Assembly: GCA_024362935.1 (NCBI GenBank)
Contig: JANCRA010000061.1
Location: 3,386,172 to 3,450,171 of the forward strand
From: Setophaga petechia
Lineage: Eukaryota > Chordata > Aves > Passeriformes > Parulidae
Length of the DNA: 64,000 bases
Direction: 5' to 3'
Numbering within the stretch: position 1 is the first letter of the stretch; the number at the start of each line of letters is the position of its first letter. This document shows, piece after piece, positions 1-12,856 of the stretch. The position numbers were made by a program, and so were the translations under genes. The notes under the pieces were generated by a model. That model was not told the origin of the DNA and searched no databases. It saw only the letters and a list, made by a program, of their open reading frames with translations.

Positions 1-280
1 GGCTGTTCTCGTCCAGGTGGTCAGGAGTCCTCCCTGCTGGGCTGGGGGCTTCTGGTGACTCTGCAGGGGAGGTGATGACCAACTGTACATAGTCCCATTC
101 ATCCTGCTCAGAAAACCTGACGGTCTCTATTGGTGTCCTGCAGAGTGGGCACGAGGGATTTCTGTGTGTCCACCGCAGGATGCAGCCCAGGCAGAAGCGG
201 TGGCGACAGGGCAGAGCAGAAGCCACATCTTTCCAAGAGTCCTGGCAGATGGGACAGCTGCCATCTCTCTCAGTGGCCAT
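1..280 (-). CDS. C3HC4 RING-finger protein, Topors-like E3 ubiquitin ligase (N-terminus, runs off left edge)
   Basis: The minus strand is open from an ATG at 280-278 to the window edge, giving 93 codons with no stop. The start has A at -3 and G at +4, a good vertebrate context. Residues 9-47 form a complete C3HC4 RING: Cys9, Cys12, Cys25, His27, Cys30, Cys33, Cys44 and Cys47, with the usual Pro after Cys9 and Cys44 and Trp37 in the E2-contact region. RING domains of this type bind an E2 and promote ubiquitin transfer. The layout (RING almost at the N-terminus, then an I-E-T-V-R-F segment at 51-56 and a Ser/Pro/Glu-rich stretch) matches the single-exon Topors-like proteins that are numerous in songbirds; this assignment is from memory. 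No intron is needed in the visible part. The C-terminal part and true length are outside the window. No frame damage is seen. A different RING family or a decayed copy broken further left cannot be excluded. Confidence 0.8.
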   Translation of the reverse strand, partial: MATERDGSCPICQDSWKDVASALPCRHRFCLGCILRWTHRNPSCPLCRTPIETVRFSEQDEWDYVQLVITSPAESPEAPSPAGRTPDHLDENS

Positions 281-1512
281 TTTCGTCTCAAGCCAGACTG
301 GCCCAGTGTCTGCTGACATCCAGCTATAAGCAGTGACACGTGACAATCAATGCCCTGGAGATGTCACAATCTGACACTTGATGTCACCATCCATGAGTCA
401 GTGAAATCACAATGAGATGTCTACCTCTGCAGACACACAGCATCAGGAGAAAGTGAAAACACCAATTCCTATTTTTCAATTTCAATTTGCATGTTGCTCT
501 ACTTCAGCCACCAGCATCACATGTCCTTTGCCCTGTGCCTCATCCGCACTCCTGACACCTTGGCAAGGTTTCATGGGAGCTGGTGGGGTCACTCTGCAAG
601 GGTAGATCTGTCTTTTCTTGCTGTGCTCCCAAATCCATTCACATGAATTGTGCAGGCAGCTGTAAATCAGTAGCAGCAGTCAGGCTCCCAGGAGAGTCAA
701 CTCTGCCTCCCTGGTTTGCTGAGTTTTCCCTCAGCTCATGGGAAGTGACAAAGTGAGTGACAACTGGAAGCCCAGCTTGAGGACAAGGGAGTGTTTTAAG
801 CAACAGGAGAGTTTTTCTACCTCTCCATTACTATCTTTGACATATTTTCTTAGAAGAAAGGTCTGGACACATCACAGCAGTCTGAATAACCCCACCCTGC
901 TCAGGCCTAAATACCAGATTTCTACCAGTGATGGCCAACTGGGTCCTTCCTGAGGTCAGTATGAGCTGAAAATTCTAAATCAGAGCTCCTGCTGCTTTGG
1001 AATGAGCCTGTTATCTCAGTTTCTGCAGCTTTGGTGTGGTCAGTCTCAACATCACCTCTACTCCCTCTCTGCACTGACCCCACTCAGTGCCAAGGGCAGC
1101 ACTGAAAGTGTCACCTGGCTCATCCTGGATCATTCTCATTCCTAAAGGCAGTAACTTTTAAGGATCCCTGGAGGACTCTGGCTCTTTAGGGGAGAAAAAA
1201 ATTTTAAAATACCCAACCATTTGTCTCCTTGTCAGGGAATTGTCTGAGCACCCTTGGAGATGAGAATCTTGACTGCCATACCCTGGGTTGTCCTGTCCAA
1301 CCACCTGTTGTTTACAAGCAGGATGGGATTCATTTGTCTGGGGAAATTTGCCTTTCCAGTAAGATATTTTTTTAGTGAGTCCTGTAACCCTTGATTCTTC
1401 TACTTCTGTCTGTCAGATTTACATCTACATCAGGTGAGGCTACTCCTTTTCAGCTTTCCTTCCCTACATGATTCTTCACAAATCTGAAAATTCAGTTTGT
1501 AGAGAATTTTGA
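281..1512. other. Upstream flank of the RING gene, no gene recognised
   Basis: This stretch lies upstream of the minus-strand RING gene and should hold its promoter, but I see no convincing TATA box or CpG-rich start region. Open frames are all shorter than about 75 codons and resemble nothing I know. Confidence 0.5.
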
Positions 1513-1712
1513 ACCATAGAATAATAGGAATAGAATCAGATTGCCAAAGACTTCTAAGACCATCAAGTCCAAGCACTAACCCAACAGTGCCAAGCCCATC
1601 ACCCAAATACATTCCCAAGTGCCACACTTACGTGTTGTTAAATCCTTTCATGGATGGTGACTCCATCAGTGTCCTGGGCAGCCTGTGACAGGCTGTGAAG
1701 AAATTTTCCTGC
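1513..1712 (-). mobile_element. CR1 LINE fragment, 3' end, antisense
   Basis: The plus strand shows the reverse complement of the avian CR1 3' region. It starts with a decayed CATAGAAT-type terminal repeat, then recognisable segments such as GACCATCAAGTCCAA, ACCCAACAGTGCCAAG and GGATGGTGACTCCATC, and ends near GAAGAAATTTTCCT. Several indels and substitutions indicate an old, inactive copy. Only the 3' end is present, as is usual for 5'-truncated CR1. Confidence 0.8.
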
Positions 1713-4700
1713 TTTTTTGCCCTGGTGTTGGGAGGACATAATAGCACCGAGTGTCAAGGAAGGAAGTTTCTCAATGAGGACAGGAATTAAAATACCACTT
1801 GCATTTCAGAATATAATCATAATCCTTCAAAATCACTGGAAAAGAACAATTTTAGAGAAAGTATGTGACATGTGTCAGTCAAAACACTGTTGCAGAGCTC
1901 CTGTTACAGGCTGTTGTTTACAAGACACTGCAGCAGAGCCCATGACAAGATGTCTGAAGCATTATGTTAAAATGAAGTTTTTCCATGCCAGAATTTGTTT
2001 CTGGAAAACACCTTATTGCAGATTGTGATACTCACATGTAAGAGCAATAGAAACCCCAAATCTATCCTTAGTTAAACTGTAAAACCTCAAGACCTGAAGG
2101 TTAAGCCCATGGGCAGCCAAGAGCCCTACACTCGCTGCAGTCAGCAGGAGAAGGAAACAGTTGTGAGTGAAACAGTTAGGACTTCTGAACAGTTTCTGGT
2201 AAAATTTTAACAAAAAATTTCACTACAAGTAGCGGTACTTCAGGAGTACTTGGGGATAAACCTGTCATTTATTCTCCTTTTGGGGATCTTTGGATTAAAT
2301 ACTTAACTGTGCTTGTTTGGGGAAGAGAAGGATTTTCCTAAAGTGCATATGAGTACAGAAGTATGTGAGGAATTTTCTCTCTTAATCCCATTATATGTGC
2401 CCATACTCACTGATCTAAAATAAAATGAAACTTTCATTCTTTATTGCCACGTGTCACTTAGGTTTCAATGTTTTGTGGTGTTTATGGTAAGCATGCTGCT
2501 GCTTTTGTGGGAGCTCAGGGGAAATTGGATGCTTTTTAGAGTGCCTGAGACTGTTACCAGCCTTGGAGCAGCATGACACTGAATATTTCGCTGTAAATGA
2601 TTACTGGTAGTGTCTGCAACTCATATTGTACCTGCTGGCAGCAGGCAAGCCTAAGAAAATGAAGTGGGAACAGATGCAGAAATCTCCTCCTGTGGTGGTG
2701 AGAGTCACCCCCTTGGCCTGGTTACAGGGGATAAGTAGATTTTACTATCTCAAAAAGCCTTCACCTTGCATGAGATCACTCTTATCATTAAAGGATTAAT
2801 GTTCATCTGTAAGCAAGAAAACACATCTGCTGTGCTGGTAAAAGAAAAAGGTAGCTATGAAATGAAAACACATGCTGCTTAAAACACTTTCCAGCTCCCC
2901 TTATTAAATGTCCTACACATCCTATGCAATGACTTTTACAGTAGAGAGAGTGTCAACCCCCTGGCGGCACATCTGCTCTTTTTCCCACTAGTGGTGATGA
3001 GAGCTGGCCAAAATATCCTTATTTTACATTTTTTCCCTCTTTTCAATTTTATTCTTTTATTAGAGCCAAGCTGAGCATAGCATGCGGAAAGAAATTAATG
3101 CAAAATTCAGACTAATCTGCTTGAGAACAGAGTAAAATTGAGTTGGATTCTTTTCCACATCTGAGGTTTTTAGACATAGGAGTTTTGGTTCCTACAAAAC
3201 AAAGCATTGTTTAGCCCAGAGTCATACATTGCCAGCAGAGAGCATCAACAAAATGCTTCTGGAAAGGTAAAAAACCCGCTTGTAATAGAAAACTGCTGCA
3301 TGACTTGGGCTTGAGTTTTGCTCTAGGTCATACCAGATCTTCCTGTGGGGTGCCCTCACCCCTCCTCTGACTCTGATAATATTTGGTGGAATACATTTTA
3401 AGCTGGTGATGATACACTGACCAAGCCCTCTGAACAGTTCTGAGCGGTGGCATCTGATTTCCATGCTGGATTTCCATAGGAGAGCTGGTTTGCAGTCCTT
3501 TCTTATCACAGCAGCAGATGGTTGGTCCAGCAGTCCTCTGGGGGAAATCTGACTGTCTCCGCAACCATCTACAATCTTGGGAAAGTAAATTATCATGGCA
3601 GCAAGCTACTAAGGCTTGGTAGCCAGGAAAAATACATGGGTGTGCAAAAAAATGGTGTGGTAGTACCCAGATGAACCAGAATTTTGATAGTCAAGATGGT
3701 GATTGGTTTGGGATTATGATGACTTTCTTCCCTGTGAATAAACCACTTCTGTTGCTGTTAAGTAAAACTGCTAAAGACATATGAGCTAGAGACATAAAGC
3801 AAGATTAAAGAAACACAGATTGTGTGATAAAAGACTCTTAAGAACTGCAATAGCTGATTACAGCAAAAATATGCTTTTGGAGTCTGAATGAGTATAATTT
3901 CTGCATGATCAAATTCTGTAACTGGTCACATAACTGCTCAAATTGCTCTTCTTCCTTCTGGAAGTTGGTTCTTTTAAAGCCACTTATGGTCCAACTTTCT
4001 CTGTGTTCTGTGTAATATCACGTCAGTCTTATTTGGAGTTGAAATCAATGCAAATCAAAATTGTTACATTTGTTTTCATTTCTTAAAAAAAAACCCCAAA
4101 ACCTTTTTCAGTCTAATTATTTAGGAAGAACAAACTCAAATTCATATACTTCAGGACATATTTTTTTACATACTGAAGAAAAATGTTCCTACAATGTCGC
4201 TTTAGGTTTTAGCATAATTTGCTAAGCTATTTTTTTGTCTTTGTTTGCAAGGCAAACATACAATTTCCTTTTGGTTATAGGTGGTCTTGGGAATATATTA
4301 CCTTGAACTAATAAGATATTGCATTGAACTGTAGCATGACCTGTGATTGTTTTAATTTCTCTAGTTAAATGATTACTTAGAGGACTGATTCTCATTGTCA
4401 GTGTATTTGACAACTATCCGATCAAGACATAAGTAAATATTGCTTTCCCTAAAACTGATTCTGGCAATGTGATATTCCTCAAAGCTGAGGGAAGAGTTTA
4501 ATGCTTATGGTTGACATTTATTCACACAAATGCACTGATCTACCTTGTAAACAAGGAAGGGTATTTGAGCCATTTCACAGGCTGAATCGCAATGCCAGTC
4601 AGACTGAGATGCTTAGGAAAATGTGTCTGTCACTTATGTGTGTCAGTCTCATTATGCTCTGAGGGGCCATTCTAGCATCTGTTCTGCAATGCAACCATAA

Positions 4701-7157
4701 CTCAGGTCTACTGGCAACTGAACAAGAATATCAGAATAGCACTGAAGCCAGAGGAATTAAACGTGTGTTTTATTTCATGCAGTGTACAGTGATCCCATAG
4801 AGTTAATTCAGCTCCTCAGTGCATGAATCTGTAGAAGTTTGGCGCTTGTCTTCAGGATTTAAGGACTACTTGGGTGTCAGCTGTTGGGGTGTGGGAGGCA
4901 GGATCCCAACTCTTTGGCATTCTGACCTGTGGGAGGTGTTCTCCACCACATTCCCAAGCCAAAACTTGTACTCCTGGGTAACAATGCTGCACGAAAGTCT
5001 GCTTACCAAACTGCTCAGGACATGAAGACAAGTATCCCGTTGTTGGACGAAGGATTCTCTTTGGGGGATGTTTCTCAAAATGCACAGTCATAAGCTACTG
5101 GCTTTCTATTTGTCAGGGGCTCTACCATGGAGTGCTGGAGTCTCTCCGACGGAGTGCTGCTGCATTTGCTGAGGATGGAGAAGAATAATGCTTGGATCTA
5201 CAGTTACAGAGTTAGTTTCTCTAAATTCAGTGCCTGATCTCTCTGCTGAGATTCAGCAAATAAAACACTCCCTGAAATATTCTCTCTAAGCAGGGTATTC
5301 AGTGACAACAAAAAACAAAGCATAATTGCTGGGCTGAAGGCTCAACATTCCTGCCAGTATAAGGGAGAATCAGTGGGGTTCAGTGACCAAAAGAGCAGGG
5401 CTGATATACCCTCATTGCAGGACCTCTCATTCCTGCATTGCCAGGAACAGAAATTGGTCACAGAGGAGCCAGTTTTGTCCTGTCACCTTCATGTACAGCA
5501 CATATGAGTAGGAGTATGAGGACACAGTCCATAAAACCAGAAAAAGTTAAAACAAGCAAAATAGAATGTCACTGGCAAATACTATTAACTGCAAACAACA
5601 AACAAATAAACAAAACCTGATGTAATTTAAGTGGTTTTAGGTTGATTTTGTATGACTTCCCTTCAGTAGGTGGTTCTTTGGTGGGAATGTATTGATTTCC
5701 CTGGAGGATAGACTAGGATGTATCTTTGGTGATTTGTATCTTCAGTCCCAGCACAGCCATGGTTAAGATGTGATCTTGGGACATTGAGAGTATGAGGATT
5801 TTGTACTCTACCACAACTAACACATTTGACTTTCAAGAAATCATTAGTTGTCTTGGGCACCACTTACCCAGGGATAAACTATCTGCATCTCATTAATACT
5901 CTTAGCATAAATGTATTAATTACAGGATATGCTCAGATACATGACAGAAATATCTGGCACATGTAAACATCACTCCTTTGCAGGACTCAGTTCCTCCTTC
6001 CATAGCTTGGCTTTATGCCAGTGATGATCACTACAGAAACACCTGTTTTTATGACCTATTCACTGTGGGCATATCAGATAATAATGCAAAAATTAAAACA
6101 GGACTTCAGCTTTCCTGTATCATTCTGCAGTCTCCCATTTATGTCTTCATTAAAGAAGAGTGTAGCAGGTAAGTGAACCAGAAATGCCACAAGGAGATGA
6201 CATACACAATTAAAATAGTTCCTCTTCTTCCTTGCATCCTGGCAAAAGACACATGAATTTAAGGCAGAAGTGATTTTTCAAGGTTTCTAACTTGACACGT
6301 GCCTTGCAGTAAAATTTTTGTGATGAAAAACACAGGATGATGTGATGTAAAGTGAAGCAGCAGTGGAAGTGGATGCTTAAACAGGTCTGTCCAGACAGGA
6401 ATAATTTCAGTCTAAATATTTACACTGTGTTTTGTGCTGTCTCCAGCTTTCCTTCAGTCATAAATTACAAAAATTACCAATGAGGGGTATTTAGTGGAAT
6501 TACGCAACACTTTAGTCACTCATCTCTTGATCCCAAATTAACCAAGGACCAGGATGATTCTGGCAAATTTTGGGTGTCATGTACATATTGCTGTGCCTTG
6601 ATCCGTTTTTGGATAGTTGTATCCCAAAATCACAACTTTTCTGTTTAGAGAAAATATTAAGCATATGTAACAAAGCTGAAATCATCATTGGCAATTCATT
6701 GCAACACATCACTCCTGCCTTTTTTCCAAGGCCCCTTTGCTAAGGTGAAGCCACGAATGGTAAGATAGAAACAGCTATTTCTTCTTGGCAAAGGAGAATT
6801 TTTTTCTGCCCACTCTTCCTCCTGACCCCCCACTAATAGTGCAGAAGCTTCACTGCTTGGTAGGCATTAATAAAATGCCTCAACGTGGCTCGAGTTGCAC
6901 ATTCCTCCCTCTGTGTATAGTACAACTCCATCACATACCTCCCATTCTTCCATGGATAACAGGACTTGGGGGAAATCTTTTCTTTTAGGATCACTTAGGT
7001 CACGATTAAGAGAACTCTTTCAGGGTCTTTAAAACACTACCCAGCTTGTTAGTCATGTTTTTGTGCCTCGGTGTCTAGGCTTAGCTCTGAAAAATCCGAG
7101 AGTTTTGTTCAATACACCTTTGCTTTATGCCTTGTTTTCCCATGCTGAATTCCTGAT
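1713..7157. other. AT-rich intergenic DNA, no gene recognised
   Basis: Open frames are scattered, short and overlap on both strands. The longest is 124 codons on the minus strand at 3222-3596, with no recognisable motif and no supporting splice sites. I see no RNA gene or intact transposon. Confidence 0.5.
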
Positions 7158-7205
7158 GAATTATGGAGCTCAGGGAGCAGAGAATTATGGAGCTCAGGGA
7201 GCAGA
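7158..7205. repeat. 24-bp perfect tandem duplication
   Basis: A 24-bp unit beginning GAATTATGGAGCTCAGG occurs twice back to back (7158-7181 and 7182-7205) without a mismatch. It is a local duplication in non-coding DNA. Confidence 0.9.
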
Positions 7206-8276
7206 GAAGTAGGGGATAATTTGGTGTAGCTTGGCAAGCCATGTTTCAGCTCCACTATTTCAGTGACTGGGAATCTCAGAGCTACACTTAGTTTTACCTG
7301 GTGAATTTTTCTAGCAGAGATATTTTTCTGTGATGCTGAAGTGTTTCTTGAAGAGTAAAGCCTTTTCCTAGGCACTCATAATACATCAGGGCCAAGAGAA
7401 AAAATATGCTGTCTTCACATAAGGGAATTGGTCAGGGTTTGCAACTCCTGATACCCACAATATGTTTGACTGGTTTCGGATTTTGGATACTTAACTGCAA
7501 TGACAAGTAATGACTGCAGTTATGAGGAATTCAAATTATTCAAGATCTCCCCAGGGTGACAATTAACCAGAATGACATTAGCAGTGGACTGTGCAAATTT
7601 GGGTAAAGGAAATTAGATTAAAAAAACCTGAAGAATTAGCACAGTGATGGTGCTGTCAAAGGTTTGATTGTCAAGTTTTATATCTTCTGATTGGAAATTC
7701 CATGTGTAGATCTTGGGGGAATTGAGACCAGCAAGGTTGAGTGCTGTTCACACAAAAGGTCTATCCAAAAATTTTGCAATTTGTACGGACTTGGAGAATG
7801 ATCTCACTCCATGGTGGTGTGCAGTAGGTTCTGTGAGCAAATAACATGCCTCATACAGATGGAGACCTGCTGCACACAAGATAATTCATTCTTTTGTCCT
7901 CAATGACATCCTTTAATAACCTAAACTTTGGATACTTTATTGTATGTCCCAGATCTGCTGGTGGAACATTAAGATATTCTGAATAAAAGACATGAAATGG
8001 CCTGCTGTTAAAAGAAAAGGGCCTTCTTGCTCCTGACCAAACATTAGTTACTTTTAGGAATGTTTTTATTTATTATTCAAACGATATAAACATTGCTTTT
8101 ACATTGTATTTTTCTTTTCCTAAAACACCTCACAGTATTCAATCACATCAAAATATAGTAATGATACCTGCTGCTCTTTTTTCCCTTCCTATTTAATCAG
8201 ATCTTCAACAATAATGTGCTAACTGTAGAATTCCAGAGTAAGAGAATGTTTTAGTCCTTGACAAGTGCCTGCATTT
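7206..8276. other. AT-rich intergenic DNA, nothing recognised
   Basis: Only short open frames are present, with no repeat family or RNA gene I can name. Confidence 0.5.
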
Positions 8277-8357
8277 TCAAGATGCATAAGAGGAATTCAC
8301 AGGATCTCAAGATGCATAAGAGGAATTTCAAGATGCATAAGAGGAATTCACAGGATC
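8277..8357. repeat. 30-21-30 bp tandem repeat
   Basis: Three copies of TCAAGATGCATAAGAGGAAT start at 8277, 8307 and 8328. The first and third are 30 bp and carry the extra tail CACAGGATC; the middle one lacks it and is 21 bp. It is a small minisatellite-like cluster. Confidence 0.9.
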
Positions 8358-11300
8358 TCCTCAGATTCTGCTGAAGAAAAGGACAAAATCCCAAAATGCC
8401 ATAGGTAGCACATAAGCACAGTTTCAATGATTGCTAGAATGTTTAAAATATTTCTGAGTTTAAGTGAAATTTGGAAGTTATTTCTGTTGGAAAGTTATTT
8501 TCTGTTTAAAAACTGCAAATAAGAGATGAGAAGAAACTTTTAAATATTATGAAAGACAAACATAGTCACTTCAAAAGAATATTCAGTAAGAAAGCTTGAC
8601 TGCATAAAAATTAAACTGCTATGTCCACTGACATAAAAATAATATCCTAGACAGCTTCTGCTCCCCTACAAGATCTTAAATTTTCTTCATTAAATGTGAA
8701 ATTTTAAACTAGAAAATTATCAGAAGCTACTGCCTGCTTCTGAGTGTAGTTTGCTGATCTATAATTGCAGCAGTGATTGCAAAAGGGGCTGTAGAAACTG
8801 ATGCTGTTCTGATTAAATGCAAAGTTTACATATTTCAAGGCATTAAGCTTTAAATTAAATCTTTCAAACAGAGAAACAAGCAGTAATGAACTTGGAGATT
8901 ATCTCCCTCAGTCTATTGTGAGTTCCACTTAGATAAACAGATGAGAAATGTTTAGAGTAAAACACTTCAATATGGCAAATTTGAAAGCTTTTTGAGAATT
9001 CATGCTTGTGTATAAGCGTACATGCTCGAATTTCTTTTTTTTTCCTTATTTTTTGGACTTTTTCAGATCTCAAGGGGAGCTTGAGTGCTTTTGAAATGTA
9101 GATGGCTCAGTTTTAATCCTGGTGTTGAGCACAGTGTGGAACTGATCTCAAAGTGCAGCCAGGGGAGGTCACAGGTTTGTCCCTGTCCCAAGGTGACCAA
9201 AGCCACTCCCACAGGGTGATGCAGGTTGATACAAATGAATCCCTAAATGTCCAAAGAAGTGCAGCATTTCACATGTCTCTGTAACCCTTATAATTTCTGA
9301 ATTTTTACAGAACTTTACAGTTTGAGGGTTTATAACTTTCTGGATCCTGGAGCTGTACACTTCCAAAATCTGTTTCTTAAACAATTCCTCTTTCTGCATC
9401 CACAAGTGCCAGAAGGAAGTAATTCTCTGGAACACCAGAAAAAGACAGAATTACATGTATTGCGTGGTATTTGACTGGAAATCCTAAATGGGGTAGGGGC
9501 AAGTTGAAATATTGAGTAACTTGATGCTGCTGGAGTAAGTTTTCCATGGCATTAGGTTGCTTGTAACACCTGTAACTACATGAGATTAGTTTCACCAGTG
9601 CAGGCTTCATCATTTCTGCAAGAGTCCTACACAAGAGAATACAAATTAATTCTATATTCTACATTTCCTTTACATTGTACACTCTGAGAGTAAAGCAAAA
9701 AGAAGTGCACTTAAGCACCATTTTTGAAAGACCACCAGGAGATTAAATTTATTAAATTTATTTTTATTTGAAACTTATTTGATGAAACCACTTTGGGAAT
9801 ATGAATGCCAGGGAGATTGGCCATTGCAAAAAGCCAGTTACTGCATTTATTGTCAAATTCAAAATTGTTAGGCACTACTCTAGCAAACTAAATGGCAGGA
9901 TTTGCAGTGCCCAGTTGGACATGTGCTGTAGCATCAGTTGTTTTATTTTGAATAAAGAGCCCCTTAGAGGCATCAGTGAAAAGTGATGAAAGGGGCAGCT
10001 CCTTCAGCTGGCTCTTCCCTGGAGCCTCAGCTGTTGACACCTGTGCTGCAGATCCCTGTTTGAACTGGGACTGCAGCCTTTTGAAGTCTCCATAAAGACA
10101 CAGGGCCACCCAAACAGGCAGGTGTTCCAGGACCTCTGTTCTGCAGAGGAGTTCCAGAGTTGCCTCTCACCACCCTGCCAGATTCTGAGCTGCTGAAAAG
10201 ACGGAGCAGTGCTGGAGAAACTCTGATATTGCTGGCCAGTAACCAGAAGAAGGAGCAAAGTGTTATGGTTTTGCCTTGGGCAGGGTTTCACAAATACCTC
10301 TTTGTGTGTTTTTCCTCCAAATGCTAAGCACTCTAAAGTCTCTGGGAATGTTGCCTGTCAGGACAGGAGCCAGGCAGAAAACTGAAGAGGAGCTGTCTGA
10401 AGCTCATCTCTTCTGTTAGAAAGGGAATTATTATTTTGGGATAGGTTGAACATCAGCCTGGACAGGTTTTTATTAGGGCATGGACCCACCACTTAGTGGT
10501 GAAGCAGCTGCTTTTCCATGGATAAAAGAGAGGAATTAAAAGCTCTCCCTTGACTTTGTGTCACGCAGCCAGAAAGACCTGCCTGGCCTTTGTACATTGG
10601 GAATTGGGCAGAAGTCTGAGGATAATGTGTTTTGCTGTAGGTCACTAAGATATTTTGATTTATGAGACATGGCTTAGCAGAGCTCGCTGCATTTACAGGC
10701 CTGGGAAGTTCCTGAATGTTATTAAAAGAGATCTGCAGTATCACTGAGTTAAAGATCTCATGCACGACATCTGCCAGGCCAGAAAGGCAAATAAATGTGT
10801 GCAAGACAGAGATAACTAGGAAGATGTGCAGAAGGGCATGATTGCCTTTTTTCATGCACCTTCAGACTGCCATAAAAAAAGGCAAGTCCTTACTATTGTT
10901 ATGGCAGTTTCTGGAGTCCTGGAACAGGGTGAGAATTTGGAGTTAGCTTGCAGAGGTAACCTTTGTGCACCCGCATCAATTGTTGGCGTGGAGGTGGGGA
11001 GATGAGGGGACTGAAAAAAGTGGTGACAATGACTCACTCAAGATCATGGGGAAAGTCAGTAGCACAACTCTCCCCACCACTAACATGAGATTTCTCCACT
11101 TTGCTGGAGGGTTTTGAAACTACTTTGTCACAGCAGCATTCCCATTATTTTACTAGACAAACGACCTCATGTTGAGAGAGTGGAAAAAGGCAAGTTCTTG
11201 TCAGTTAGAAGATCACTGATGAGGGACATGGTTTTCATCTCCAATTAAAGGAACATCATGCAGAAAACATTTTTCAGTGGCCCATCTGCAGCGACGAGAA

Positions 11301-12147
11301 CCTCAGCAGGTTTTCATCTCTGCTATTGATGAGTAACTGTCATTGCATGATACATTGTGATTTTTTAACCTTTGAACATTCTGCTGCAATGTGAGGTAAA
11401 TGCTGGGGTGTGCACAGGTGGGACCCACATTGTGTCTGGTGTGTCCCCTGCAGCTGTTCAGCCCAGCCTGGCCTCTTTACACACAGAGCTCAGGTCCCTT
11501 GATGTTTTAATCACCCTTTATCTCCTTGATTAATGACAACTGTGTGTGCTCTGTGGCAAGTAAAACAGCCAAGAGATTGGTTGCAGGTCTGTTTCTAACA
11601 TACCAGGAGTCAATCTTGTAGAGTATTAAGGAAGCAAAAGGAATGGTTAAAGTAAAAGGGGGAAATGGTAAAACGGGATCAGGAAAAGAGTTGATATTTT
11701 GAGAGCTCATTCTCTCGTCTCATGTGCAATGGACAGTTCCCAGCTGGGGCTTTGGAACTGGAATTTAATTTGTGTTGTCAGAGTCATTGCAGATACCAGA
11801 AATGATTCTTTAACAAGACTGACTTCATTTCCCCTCATTTTTAAACCCTCCTTTCACTGGCAGGAACATAGGAGAGGCCATAGTAATGCTCATGGTGCCC
11901 TTATAATTCCTCTTTACCATCCAGGTGTGAACCTGAGCCCACACCTTAAGCAGGGTCTGGAGCAAGTGGCTGACACTGAGCCCTTTGGGCCAAGCCCACA
12001 GGGAAAATGATACTGCTGACTTAGGCATGAGGAAAAAGAAATATTTAAAATTCACTTGGCTTTTTCATTACTGCAAATTATTTGGGTTTGGATGAGCTTC
12101 CCTCCAGCAAAATAAAATAATTTATTGCTCTGCAGGCTTTAAAAATG
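8358..12147. other. AT-rich intergenic DNA, no gene recognised
   Basis: The longest open frames are about 120 codons (10493-10855, minus strand) and show no known domain. The segment around 10,000-10,300 is somewhat less AT-rich, but no exon could be supported there. Confidence 0.5.
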
Positions 12148-12191
12148 TTTTTTTTTTTCATTTTTTTCTTTCTTTTTTTCCTTTTTTTTTT
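12148..12191. repeat. Interrupted poly(T) tract
   Basis: About 44 bases are almost all T, with a few C and one A. It could be the A-tail of an antisense retroposed sequence, but no adjacent element is recognised. Confidence 0.85.
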
Positions 12192-12667
12192 CCCTCTCCA
12201 GAAACGTAATGATTTCTTGGGTTTGGTTATTGTATGCTGGTGCATGATGAATAGACACATGCATAAATTGCTGAACATGACTATTTTTGACTATTACTGG
12301 GCACTACAAACTGTAATACACCTTTCCTCTCTATGTCACTGCTATATCCAGTCCAGCAGGATCAGACACAGCAGCAGGTGTTGGGAAGCCCATTATCAAT
12401 TTCCCTAATGCTTCCATGCTGCAATCATTCATCTGTCTCCTCATCAACCAGATATTAATGTGACATCTGTTGTACCTAATTCCCACCCCCATCCATATTC
12501 CCTGCATGCTAACAATGCATCCTGCTTACAGTGTCAGTTTCACAGAGAATGTGCCATTTCTGTCAGCATTACAGCGTTATTTATTAGAAGGAAAAATTTT
12601 AAAAGGTTAAGGATGACACTCTTTCGGGCTTCCAGCAGTATTTCAAATATATGAGGCCATTTTAACA
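12192..12667. other. Intergenic DNA, nothing recognised
   Basis: No gene, RNA or named repeat is visible between the poly(T) tract and the next CR1 fragment. Confidence 0.45.
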
Positions 12668-12856
12668 GAATCATTGAAACACAGAATCCCAGAAGGATTT
12701 GGGTTGGAGGGGACCTTAAAGATCATCTTGTTCTACCCCTTGCCATGGGCTTCCTTCCACTCCTTCCACTACCCCAGGTTGCTCCAAACCCCATCCAATC
12801 TGGCCCTGAACACTTCCACAGACAATGCAGACACAGCTTCTCTGGCAACTTGCTTA
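12668..12856 (-). mobile_element. CR1 LINE fragment, 3' end, antisense
   Basis: On the plus strand this reads as the reverse complement of a CR1 3' end. Matching blocks include TTGGGTTGGAGGGGACC, TTAAAGATCATCTTGTTC, GGTTGCTCCAAACCCCATCC and TGGCCCTGAACACTTCCA. It keeps the family sequence better than the copy at 1513-1712, so it is probably younger. It is 5'-truncated and non-coding. Confidence 0.88.

Noticed and set aside
3222..3596. 124-codon minus-strand frame
   Set aside because: No recognisable motif, overlaps another frame on the same strand, and has no splice or promoter context; chance length for this region.
8277..8357. Resemblance to a CRISPR array
   Set aside because: The repeats directly abut, without unique spacers, and the genome is eukaryotic.
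12145..12408. 87-codon frame starting with a run of Phe
   Set aside because: It is a translation of the poly(T) tract.
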